A DNA stretch of 10,155 bases from BMS3Bbin07 sp036244995 (lineage in GTDB: Bacteria > Nitrospirota > Thermodesulfovibrionia > Thermodesulfovibrionales > JdFR-85): assembly GCA_036244995.1 (NCBI GenBank), contig BTTF01000073.1:1-10155 (forward strand), written 5' to 3'. The notes under the pieces are model-generated. The model worked only from the letters and a program-made list of their open reading frames with translations. It had not been told where the DNA came from and ran no database searches. Below, piece after piece: positions 1 through 6,001 of this stretch (positions within the stretch are counted from its first letter, which is position 1; every line of letters begins with the position of its first letter). The translations under genes were made by a program, and so were the position numbers.

Positions 1-635
1 GCAAGGAATGTGACTATGAATTGGGCTGGTGTATGGTTGTCTTCAAATATATCCTCAAACCTCATGGTCTTCTCTCCTTCAAGTTTCTCCGTGATAAGAT
101 TCATTCTGTCCTTTACAGTAAGTGTCTCTCTCGTGATAGTCACCATCTCGGGAGGCGCTGTCTCAAGAAGCTTTTTAAGTGCAGCTATCAGATCAAAGAT
201 ATTTGCATCGAACAGATATGGCTGACTTTCTGTCTCTTCGGCATCGGGAAGAGAGGGTTCCCTCCAGAAGTAGTCAGACCACCTTTCCTGTCTGTCCTTC
301 AGGTCAAATGCCATATTCCTGAATGCCTGATATTCTATTAGTCTTTCAACAAGCTCTATCCTCGGGTCTTCCCGATCCTCAGGAGGCACATCCTCATCAA
401 CCGGCAGCAGCATCCTGGTCTTTATCTGTATAAGAGTGGCTGCCATTACAATAAACTCCCCGGCAATTTCGAGGTTCAGTTCCTTCATCAGGTCAAGGTA
501 TTCAATATACTGACGTGTGATTTCAGATATAGGTATATCGTAGATATCTATCTTGTTTTCCCTGATAAGGTGCAGGAGGAGGTCCAGGGGGCCCTCAAAG
601 AGGGGTAGTTTTATGCTGTAGCCGGTCTCTGCCAT
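1..635 (-). CDS. scpA: Segregation and condensation protein A (partial, C-terminus off window)
   Basis: ScpA is the kleisin subunit that bridges the SMC ATPase heads and, with ScpB, forms the bacterial chromosome-condensing complex in the cytoplasm. My translation of the reverse strand from ATG at 635 stays open for 211 codons to the window edge. It shows the family N-terminus (F13-E-G-P-L-D-L-L-L-H-L-I, then IDIYDIPI), which is the helical segment that contacts the SMC neck. The hallmark GEFIVMAATLIQIKTRMLLP follows. The visible part ends in QFIVTFL, just before the C-terminal winged-helix that binds the SMC head, so perhaps 40 residues are missing. The gene starts 18 nt after the cimA stop and has no clear Shine-Dalgarno sequence, which suggests translational coupling to cimA. 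scpB would be expected further left, outside the window. Confidence 0.95.
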   Translation of the reverse strand, partial: MAETGYSIKLPLFEGPLDLLLHLIRENKIDIYDIPISEITRQYIEYLDLMKELNLEIAGEFIVMAATLIQIKTRMLLPVDEDVPPEDREDPRIELVERLIEYQAFRNMAFDLKDRQERWSDYFWREPSLPDAEETESQPYLFDANIFDLIAALKKLLETAPPEMVTITRETLTVKDRMNLITEKLEGEKTMRFEDIFEDNHTPAQFIVTFL

Positions 636-643
636 TTTCGTGC

Positions 644-658
644 AGTAAGTATCTTACT
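644..658 (-). repeat. Short hairpin over the cimA stop / scpA leader
   Basis: A perfect 6-bp inverted repeat (AGTAAG, 3-nt loop, CTTACT) covers the cimA stop codon and lies 8 nt before the scpA start. It has no following T-tract, so it is not a terminator. It could slow ribosomes or affect re-initiation at scpA, which lacks an obvious ribosome binding site. It is short enough to be coincidence. Confidence 0.4.
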
Positions 659-2222
659 TTTCTTCCTTCAGAAGTTTGTATTCAATGCTGTCAACAAGTG
701 CCTGCCAGGAGGCCTCGATTATATTCTCGCTAACACCTACAGTGTTCCATCGGCTCTCTGCATCACCTGTTTCAATCAGGACCCTCACCTTTGCCGACGT
801 TCCTCTGCCGGCAGCCAGCACTCTTACCTTATAGTCAATGAGTTTGACGGTCTTCAATTGAGGATAGAAGTTTTCAATCGCCTTTCTCAGGGCATTATCC
901 AGGGCATTTACAGGGCCGTCACCTGTGGCGGCAGTATGCTCAATACGACCACCCACCTTTACCATTATAGTGGCTTCACTCAGGGGTTCCTCTCCTTCCT
1001 TCCTCTTCTCTACAATTACCCTGAATCCTATAAGATCAAAGAATCTCCTGTGGAGCCCCAGTGTCTTCTTCATAAGCAGCTCAAATGATGCCTCTGCAGC
1101 CTCAAACTGAAAACCCCTGTTCTCAAGGTCCTTGATTGTGGCCAGTATCTCCATAAGCCGGGGAGAGTCTTTTTCTATATGGAGTCCGAATTCCTCAGCC
1201 TTCCTCAGGACATTACTCCTGCCCGCAAGGTCGGAGATGAGAATCCTGCGTGAGTTTCCAACGAGTTCAGGCCTTATGTGTTCATAGGTCTCAGGCCTTT
1301 TTGCAATGGCTGAGACATGCATTCCGCCTTTATGGGCAAATGCGCTTTCCCCCACATATGGCTGCCGTTTGAAGTGTCTCAGATTCGCAATCTCGGTTAC
1401 AAACCGTGATGTCTCCATGAGCCTGTTGAGCTGCCTGTCAGTGATGCAGCCGTAACCAAGCTTGATCTGGAGGTTTGGGATTATGGAGCAGAGGTTGGCA
1501 TTTCCGCACCTCTCACCAAGGCCGTTTATTGTGCCCTGTACATGCCGGGCCCCTGCCTGGACTGCAATCACGGAGTTTGCCACACCACACTCGGAGTCAT
1601 TATGGGCATGTATGCCTATCGGGGCTTTTAATACCTTTTTTGTTTCGGATGTTATCTTTTTTAGTTCTCCGGGGAGGGTGCCGCCGTTTGTGTCGCACAG
1701 GACAAGACAGTCTGTGCCTGCCTCCCTGGCTGCAATCAGACACTTTATTGCATAATCCGGGTTGTCCTTGTAGCCGTCGTAGAAATGTTCGGCATCAAAG
1801 AAGACCTTATCCAGCCTCTCCCTGAGATAGCGGATTGTGTTATATATGATGTCGAGGTTTTCCTTAAGGTTTATCCGCAGGGCATGCTTTACATGAAAAT
1901 CCCAGGATTTGCCGAAGATTGTGGCAATCCCGGTCTCTGCGGCAAGGATGGATTTTACGTTACCGTCATTCTCCACCTTGATTCCCGCCCTGTGGGTACT
2001 GCCGAATGCCACAACAGCGGCATTCTGCAGGTGCAGTTTCCCTGCCTTTCTGAAATACCGGGCATCCTTTGGATTGGCCCCTGGAAAGCCTCCTTCTATG
2101 TAATGTACGCCGAACTCATCGAGTTTCTCTGTAATCCTGAGCTTGTCCTCTACAGAGAAGTTCACATCCTCGGCCTGAGAACCATCCCTCAATGTTGTAT
2201 CATAAACCTCTATTTTCGTCAT
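654..2222 (-). CDS. cimA: (R)-citramalate synthase (2-isopropylmalate synthase family)
   Basis: The enzyme condenses pyruvate and acetyl-CoA to (R)-citramalate, the first step of the threonine-independent route to 2-oxobutyrate and isoleucine. The 522 residues have the DRE-TIM metallolyase layout. DTTLRDGSQ at 8-16 carries the catalytic Arg12 and metal ligand Asp13. HAHND at 205-209 supplies the two metal-binding histidines. GLGERCGNANL lies at 234-244 and AFAHKGGMHVSA at 295-305. The segment YIEGGFPGANPKD (41-53) is typical of the CimA branch rather than LeuA or NifV. Residues from about 390 to 515 form the LeuA-type C-terminal regulatory domain, usually the site of isoleucine feedback, so allosteric control is likely. 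The start is supported by GAGGAG about 7 nt upstream of ATG. It is co-oriented with scpA and divergent from prs. The alternative, a 2-isopropylmalate synthase, is less likely given the GGFPG motif and the length. Confidence 0.9.
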   Translation of the reverse strand: MTKIEVYDTTLRDGSQAEDVNFSVEDKLRITEKLDEFGVHYIEGGFPGANPKDARYFRKAGKLHLQNAAVVAFGSTHRAGIKVENDGNVKSILAAETGIATIFGKSWDFHVKHALRINLKENLDIIYNTIRYLRERLDKVFFDAEHFYDGYKDNPDYAIKCLIAAREAGTDCLVLCDTNGGTLPGELKKITSETKKVLKAPIGIHAHNDSECGVANSVIAVQAGARHVQGTINGLGERCGNANLCSIIPNLQIKLGYGCITDRQLNRLMETSRFVTEIANLRHFKRQPYVGESAFAHKGGMHVSAIAKRPETYEHIRPELVGNSRRILISDLAGRSNVLRKAEEFGLHIEKDSPRLMEILATIKDLENRGFQFEAAEASFELLMKKTLGLHRRFFDLIGFRVIVEKRKEGEEPLSEATIMVKVGGRIEHTAATGDGPVNALDNALRKAIENFYPQLKTVKLIDYKVRVLAAGRGTSAKVRVLIETGDAESRWNTVGVSENIIEASWQALVDSIEYKLLKEEK

Positions 2223-2239
2223 TTCCCTACTCCTCTGAA

Positions 2240-2290
2240 TCTCTAACAGTTATTAATAAATTACTCTAAATTTGATTTAAAAAACAAGAA
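2240..2290 (-). promoter_or_regulatory. AT-rich candidate promoter for cimA-scpA
   Basis: This is the AT-rich left half of the 197-bp divergent region. On the minus strand TTGTTT (2287-2282) and TAATTT (2263-2258) are 18 bp apart. An overlapping alternative is TTTAAA (2281-2276) with TATTAA (2258-2253) at 17 bp. Both match sigma70 boxes only partly, so the region is a plausible promoter but the exact site is uncertain. Confidence 0.25.
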
Positions 2291-2334
2291 ACATTCGGAG
2301 CCTGAAACGGTAATTGCCGGTATTTTAGGTTATT

Positions 2335-2362
2335 GAGTTGAAAGAAACTCGCCTTAAGAGTT
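2335..2362 (+). promoter_or_regulatory. Three-copy GAGTT/AACTC/GAGTT operator-like array
   Basis: GAGTT (2335-2339), AACTC (2346-2350) and GAGTT (2358-2362) form two overlapping inverted repeats whose centres are 11 and 12 bp apart, about one DNA turn. They overlap the predicted -35 box, fill the spacer and touch the -10 box. This is a layout expected of a repressor operator. No known regulator motif is recognised, and pentamers are short, so the functional reading is inference. Confidence 0.35.
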
Positions 2363-2367
2363 AAAAT
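2338..2367 (+). promoter_or_regulatory. Predicted sigma70-type promoter of the prs operon
   Basis: TTGAAA (2338-2343) and TAAAAT (2362-2367) each match five of six consensus bases and are 18 bp apart. Transcription would start near 2374, giving a leader of about 45 nt that carries the prs ribosome binding site. It is the best promoter-like pair in the divergent region and precedes the long plus-strand cluster. Confidence 0.55.
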
Positions 2368-2419
2368 ACATGCCCAGGATTATTTTTTCCCCTATAAATT
2401 CAGTGAAAGGAGTTGTCTG

Positions 2420-3364
2420 ATGCCTGAAGGAATCAAGATACTTACGGGTAATGCCAATAGGCCCCTTGCTGAGGAGATCTCGAATTTTCTCGGTGAACCC
2501 CTTACGGATGCCACTGTTACAACTTTTATCGATGGAGAGATAATGGTCCATATTGATGAGAACGTCAGGGGGGCTGATACTTTTGTTATCCAGCCTACGT
2601 GTACCCCTGTTAATCATAATATAATGGAATTATTATTGATCATTGACGCCCTCAAGCGGGCATCTGCAAGGAGAATTACCGCTGTCATCCCTTACTATGG
2701 GTATGCCAGACAGGACAGGAAGGTGCAGCCCAGAGTTCCAATCTCTTCAAAGCTTGTGGCAGACCTGATTGAGACTGCCGGAACTCACAGGGTCCTTGCC
2801 ATGGACCTGCATGCCGGGCAGATACAGGGTTTTTTCGATATTCCGGTCGATCATCTCTATGCCACCCCGGTTCTTCTTGATCACATAAGAGAGCACTATC
2901 CCAATGGGGACCTTGTCATTGTATCCCCGGATGCAGGTGGTGTCGAGAGGGCAAGGGCCTTTGCAAAAAGACTCGGATGCTCCCTTGCCATAATTGATAA
3001 ACGGAGAGAGCGTGCAAATGTCTCCCAGGTAATGAATGTTATCGGTGATGTCACGAACAAGGATGCAATGATACTTGATGACATAATTGATACCGCCGGG
3101 ACAACAGTGCAGGCAGCGCAGGTACTGAAGGAGAGGGGTGCCAGGAGGGTTTCCGCCGCATGTACACATGCAGTGCTCTCGGGACCGGCCATAGACAGGA
3201 TAAACGCCTCTATCCTTGAAGAGGTTATAGTCACAAATACCATACCCCTTGACATCAAAATGGAAAAATGTAGTAAAATAGTTAGTTTAAGTATAGCCCG
3301 TATTTTTGCTGAATCAATAAAGAGAATACATGAGGAAACATCAATCAGTTCCTTGTTTGTGTAA
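2420..3364 (+). CDS. prs: Ribose-phosphate pyrophosphokinase (PRPP synthase)
   Basis: The enzyme transfers pyrophosphate from ATP to ribose-5-phosphate to make PRPP, the precursor of purines, pyrimidines, histidine, tryptophan and NAD. It is a full-length class I enzyme of 314 residues. FIDGE (36-40) and GYARQDRK (94-101) line the ATP site, and His131 in DLHAGQIQGFF is the Mg/ATP residue. VSPDAGGVERAR (168-179) is followed by the flexible catalytic loop KRRERA (194-199). DDIIDTAGTT (220-229) is the PRPP/ribose-phosphate loop. ATG has AAAGGAG at 2406-2412 with 7-nt spacing. It is the first gene of the plus-strand cluster. The prs-rplY-pth order is widespread in bacteria and supports all three calls. 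Activity is probably controlled by phosphate and ADP, as in the family. The last third of the gene is AT-rich and holds a possible internal promoter. Confidence 0.98.
   Translation: MPEGIKILTGNANRPLAEEISNFLGEPLTDATVTTFIDGEIMVHIDENVRGADTFVIQPTCTPVNHNIMELLLIIDALKRASARRITAVIPYYGYARQDRKVQPRVPISSKLVADLIETAGTHRVLAMDLHAGQIQGFFDIPVDHLYATPVLLDHIREHYPNGDLVIVSPDAGGVERARAFAKRLGCSLAIIDKRRERANVSQVMNVIGDVTNKDAMILDDIIDTAGTTVQAAQVLKERGARRVSAACTHAVLSGPAIDRINASILEEVIVTNTIPLDIKMEKCSKIVSLSIARIFAESIKRIHEETSISSLFV
3249..3279 (+). promoter_or_regulatory. Possible internal promoter within the 3' end of prs
   Basis: A perfect -35 hexamer TTGACA (3249-3254) and TAAAAT (3274-3279, five of six) lie 19 bp apart in a locally AT-rich part of prs. 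It could drive rplY and downstream genes independently of prs. The spacer is longer than the optimal 17 bp and the sequence also codes for protein, so confidence is low. Confidence 0.3.
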
Positions 3365-3386
3365 TTAAAAAAATACTCTTTTTGAT

Positions 3387-3420
3387 GCAGATTAAACAGG
3401 ATGTAAAAGTCTGCGTCCTG
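3387..3420 (+). promoter_or_regulatory. Alternative hairpins in the rplY leader
   Basis: The 74-nt gap between prs and rplY holds two interleaved stems. GCAGA (3387-3391) can pair with TCTGC (3410-3414), or CAGGATG (3397-3403) can pair with CGTCCTG (3414-3420, one G-U). They share C3414, and with no nucleotides between the two 3' arms both cannot form fully, so they are alternatives. The second stem ends 6 nt before AAGGAGG. This may modulate L25 translation, but short stems of this size arise by chance. Confidence 0.25.
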
Positions 3421-3438
3421 ATTTTGAAGGAGGAATAA

Positions 3439-4086
3439 ATGGAAAGGATTACTTTGAGCGCAGAACACAGGACCGAGGCAGGAAAGGGCATTGCCAGGTC
3501 ATTGAGACGTCAGGGATATATGCCTGCCGTGATTTACAGGGCAGGCAAGTCAACGCCTATAAAACTGAAGAAGCAGGATATTGTTAATTTTCTGAATTCC
3601 ACAATGGGCGAACAGGTGATGGTTAATCTCAGGTTTTCCGATGGTAATTTAAGGTTGGCCCTGTTGAAGGATTATCAGGTTGATCCCGTAAAGGGGGAGC
3701 TCCTGCATACTGATTTTTATGAGGTTTCACTTAAGGAAAGGGTGAGGGTAACGGTCTCTATAGTACTGACCGGTGAACCCGTAGGTGTCAAGAAGGAGGG
3801 TGGGATATTGCAGCAGGCCCATTCTGAAGTGGAGGTCGAGTGTTTACCTGATGTGATCCCCTCGCATCTTGAGATTGATGTCAGCGGGTTGAAAGTCGGT
3901 CACTCTTTACATGTCAGTGACCTTTTCCTTCAGGAGGGTATTAAGGTTTTTGATAGTCCTGAAGAAGTTATAGCAACGGTCATAGCGCCGACCATGGAGG
4001 TTGAAGCGGTTGCTTCTGAAGAAGCGGAGGCTGCCGAGCCGGAGGTGATAAAGAAGGGGAAGAAGGAAGAGGCGGAAGAGGGCTGA
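3439..4086 (+). CDS. rplY: 50S ribosomal protein L25 (long TL5/CTC form)
   Basis: L25 binds 5S rRNA in the large subunit; the long form is also linked to general stress in Gram-positives (Ctc). The 215 residues comprise the L25 beta-barrel domain (about 1-92, with the conserved MPAVIY at 28-33 and TDFYEV at 91-96). The C-terminal TL5 domain follows (about 98-185, including the EVECLPDVIPSHLEIDVSGL region). A low-complexity Glu/Ala/Lys tail from 186 to 215 is typical of the family and poorly conserved. AAGGAGG at 3427-3433 sits 5 nt before ATG, one of the strongest ribosome binding sites in the window, as fits a highly expressed protein. It follows prs by 74 nt and precedes pth by 5 nt. Confidence 0.97.
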   Translation: MERITLSAEHRTEAGKGIARSLRRQGYMPAVIYRAGKSTPIKLKKQDIVNFLNSTMGEQVMVNLRFSDGNLRLALLKDYQVDPVKGELLHTDFYEVSLKERVRVTVSIVLTGEPVGVKKEGGILQQAHSEVEVECLPDVIPSHLEIDVSGLKVGHSLHVSDLFLQEGIKVFDSPEEVIATVIAPTMEVEAVASEEAEAAEPEVIKKGKKEEAEEG

Positions 4087-4091
4087 TATAG

Positions 4092-4646
4092 TTGTGGGTG
4101 ATAGTTGGCCTGGGGAACCCCGGCAGAAAATACAGTGGGACGCGTCATAACATAGGGTTCAGGGTAATCGATTCCCTGTCGGAGAGACTCCGGATAGTCT
4201 TTACTGAAAAAGAAAAATATCTGAAAGGTGAGGGGTTTTACAAGGACAACAGGCTTATCCTTGTAAAACCCCTCACTTATATGAACCTCAGCGGAGTAGC
4301 TGTCAGGGAGGTTATAAGAATGAGAAATTGTCCTCCTGAGAGGCTCATTGTTGTTCATGACGACCTTGCACTGCCGGTGGGAAGGATCAAGATCAGAGAG
4401 AGAGGCTCTTCCGGTGGACACAGGGGTATTCAGTCCATTATCGAATCCACAGGCACAAATGAATTCATTCGTGTAAAGATAGGTATCGGCAGGTCCCCGG
4501 AAATTCCTGCCGAAGTCTATGTCCTCAAAAAATTCACTCCTCAGGAGAGAGAGATTATCAATGAGGCTGTTGATTCGGCATCTGATGCAGTCCTGTCTAT
4601 TATTGACAAAGGTATAAGCAGGGCAATGACCGAGTACAACAGATAG
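4092..4646 (+). CDS. pth: Peptidyl-tRNA hydrolase, TTG start
   Basis: Pth cleaves the ester bond of peptidyl-tRNAs that drop off ribosomes, recycling tRNA in the cytoplasm. The 184 residues are a normal family length. IVGLGNPG (4-11) carries Asn9, and GTRHNIGF (16-23) carries the catalytic His19. KPLTYMN (59-65) ends in the substrate-binding Asn65. VHDDLALPVG (88-97) carries Asp90. GSSGGHRG (105-112) is the last site, where Arg111 replaces the Asn found in E. coli (Asn114). I chose TTG at 4092 because it gives the usual MWVIVGLGNPG start with AGAGGG 9 nt upstream; the in-frame GTG at 4098 would leave a poorer spacing. A perfect 19-bp inverted repeat lies inside residues 46-62 without breaking the frame. 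It is 5 nt from rplY and 8 nt from rsmB. Confidence 0.96.
   Translation: MWVIVGLGNPGRKYSGTRHNIGFRVIDSLSERLRIVFTEKEKYLKGEGFYKDNRLILVKPLTYMNLSGVAVREVIRMRNCPPERLIVVHDDLALPVGRIKIRERGSSGGHRGIQSIIESTGTNEFIRVKIGIGRSPEIPAEVYVLKKFTPQEREIINEAVDSASDAVLSIIDKGISRAMTEYNR
4228..4276. repeat. Perfect 19-bp inverted repeat inside pth
   Basis: The left arm 4228-4246 (GTGAGGGGTTTTACAAGGA) is the exact reverse complement of the right arm 4258-4276, with an 11-nt loop. A wobble and one further A-T pair extend the stem outward. The mRNA could form a very stable hairpin. No T-tract follows, so it is not a simple terminator. The arms encode GEGFYKD and ILVKPLT. The second is the conserved strand before TYMN, while the first lies in a variable part of the family. 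The aligned B. subtilis protein, as I recall it, is two residues longer between the flanking conserved blocks, so the palindrome does not look like an insertion. Confidence 0.95.
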
Positions 4647-4654
4647 CCCTTCCC

Positions 4655-6001
4655 ATGAAAAAGAAGAATCCACGGTTGCTGGCACTTCGTGCTTTAACTG
4701 AAATATGGCGGAAGGACAAGAGACCCCGGGAGGTGCTTGACTCTTATGCCGCCACACTTGACAGCAGGGACATGGCCTTCATCCAGGAACTGGTCTATGG
4801 TGTTATCAGGAACAGGCTTTACATTGACCGGTGCCTGACTGCATACCTTAAAAACCCTTCAGGACTTAAACATGCTACACTGAATAACCTGAGGCTTGGT
4901 GTCTATCAGGCATTTTTTATGCGGGTCCCCGACAGGGCTGTTGTGTTTGAGACAACAGAGGTTGAGAAGGCTGCGGGAAGAAACGCAGGGCTCGTCAATG
5001 CAGTGCTCAGAAAGGTCGTAACCGGGAAGGCATGCCCTCCCTTGCCGGAGGACCCGATGGAGAGGATATCCATAGTTACATCTCATCCCGGATGGCTTGT
5101 AAGAAGATGGATTGAACGGTTTGGTGTCACTGAGGCAGAGGCCCTGGCAAAGGCAAATAATACGATACCACCGCTGACCCTTCGGGTAAATACACTCGGA
5201 ACAGACAGGGAAAAAGTGGCCGGGAGATTGTCTGAGATGGGCATAGAGTTCAAATATACTGACTTCTCACCTGCCGGGATAAAGATACAGGGTAGTTATG
5301 TATTCAGGGAGATAGAGGGTTTACTGGGCGATGTCTTTATTCAGGATGAGGCGGCTCAACTGATAACTTATATTTTACAGCCCCGGGCGGGTCAGGCAAT
5401 ACTTGATGCCTGTGCAGCCCCCGGCGGGAAGACGACCCATATTGCTGAGTTGACCGGGGACAGGGCAAGGGTTTATGCTGTGGAGAGCAGTGCCGAACGG
5501 TTAAGGATTTTACAGGAAAACGTCGGGAGACAGGGCCTCGAATCAGTTAAAATGATCTGCTCGGACATAGGGGAGTTCAGGCCCCCGGAAATGTTTCACA
5601 GAATTCTGCTCGATGCACCCTGTTCGTCCCTTGGTGTTATCAGGCGTAATCCGGATGTCCGGTATAAACACAGCCCGGAGATTCTGAGACGTTTTCATGA
5701 AAAACAGGTGGAGATGCTTACCACTGTGAGCAGGCATCTTCTTCCCAACGGGATACTGCTGTATTCCGTCTGTTCTACAGAGCCTGAGGAAGGGGAGGAG
5801 GTTGTAAGGAGATTCTTGCATAAAGAAAGGGAATTTTTTATTATAGAGGACACGGAAAGTTTACCCTCAACTTATGATAAAGGCCCTGCAGTGAATAATT
5901 TGAGAGAATTGATAAATGATGAGGGATACTTCAGGACCTATCCGCACAGGCATGATATGGACGGTTTCTTTGCAGTGAGGCTCTCAAGAAAAGGAATATG
6001 A
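4655..6001 (+). CDS. rsmB: 16S rRNA (cytosine-967-C5)-methyltransferase RsmB
   Basis: RsmB methylates C967 of 16S rRNA using S-adenosylmethionine. The 448 residues have the full family layout. A NusB-like RNA-binding domain (about 5-130) includes AFIQELVYGVIRNR and NAVLRKV. A linker with TLRVNT (175-180) follows. The Rossmann methyltransferase domain starts at QDEAAQ (230) and has the SAM loop DACAAPGGKT (251-260), Asp304 and Asp320. The catalytic pair is Cys323 in APCSSLG and Cys373 in YSVCSTEPEE; Cys373 is the expected nucleophile. The end YPHRHDMDGFFAVRL is typical. ATG at 4655 is kept because the MKKKNPRLLALRAL start fits the family and the next Met is residue 40. It has no Shine-Dalgarno sequence, so translation is probably coupled to pth. 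Its stop overlaps the next start (ATGA). Confidence 0.96.
   Translation: MKKKNPRLLALRALTEIWRKDKRPREVLDSYAATLDSRDMAFIQELVYGVIRNRLYIDRCLTAYLKNPSGLKHATLNNLRLGVYQAFFMRVPDRAVVFETTEVEKAAGRNAGLVNAVLRKVVTGKACPPLPEDPMERISIVTSHPGWLVRRWIERFGVTEAEALAKANNTIPPLTLRVNTLGTDREKVAGRLSEMGIEFKYTDFSPAGIKIQGSYVFREIEGLLGDVFIQDEAAQLITYILQPRAGQAILDACAAPGGKTTHIAELTGDRARVYAVESSAERLRILQENVGRQGLESVKMICSDIGEFRPPEMFHRILLDAPCSSLGVIRRNPDVRYKHSPEILRRFHEKQVEMLTTVSRHLLPNGILLYSVCSTEPEEGEEVVRRFLHKEREFFIIEDTESLPSTYDKGPAVNNLRELINDEGYFRTYPHRHDMDGFFAVRLSRKGI

Noticed and set aside
10..341. Two small plus-strand frames at the left edge
   Set aside because: They are antisense to scpA, whose conserved sequence reads without interruption on the minus strand through this region.
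1785..2246. 153-codon open frame on the plus strand opposite the cimA 5' part
   Set aside because: It lies entirely antisense to conserved CimA sequence and continues past the cimA start with no recognisable motifs; it is a shadow frame.
2223..2419. tRNA or small RNA gene in the divergent region (tRNA genes often precede prs)
   Set aside because: I see no cloverleaf, no GTTCGA-type T-loop and no terminator hairpin; the region is explained by two divergent promoters and leaders.
3387..3420. H-type pseudoknot riboswitch (preQ1-like) before rplY
   Set aside because: The two stems interleave as in a pseudoknot, but there are no nucleotides between the two 3' arms to span the first stem, so both cannot form fully. 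No known riboswitch consensus was recognised.
2896..3468. 190-codon minus-strand frame across the prs 3' end and rplY leader
   Set aside because: It is antisense to the conserved PRPP loop of prs, has no ribosome binding site and no family features.
3930..4757. Long 275-residue open frame on the minus strand opposite rplY/pth
   Set aside because: It overlaps two certain genes. Its apparent similarity to Pth (a segment like EGFYKD...LVKPL) is simply the 19-bp inverted repeat read from the other strand, and it has no family resemblance of its own.
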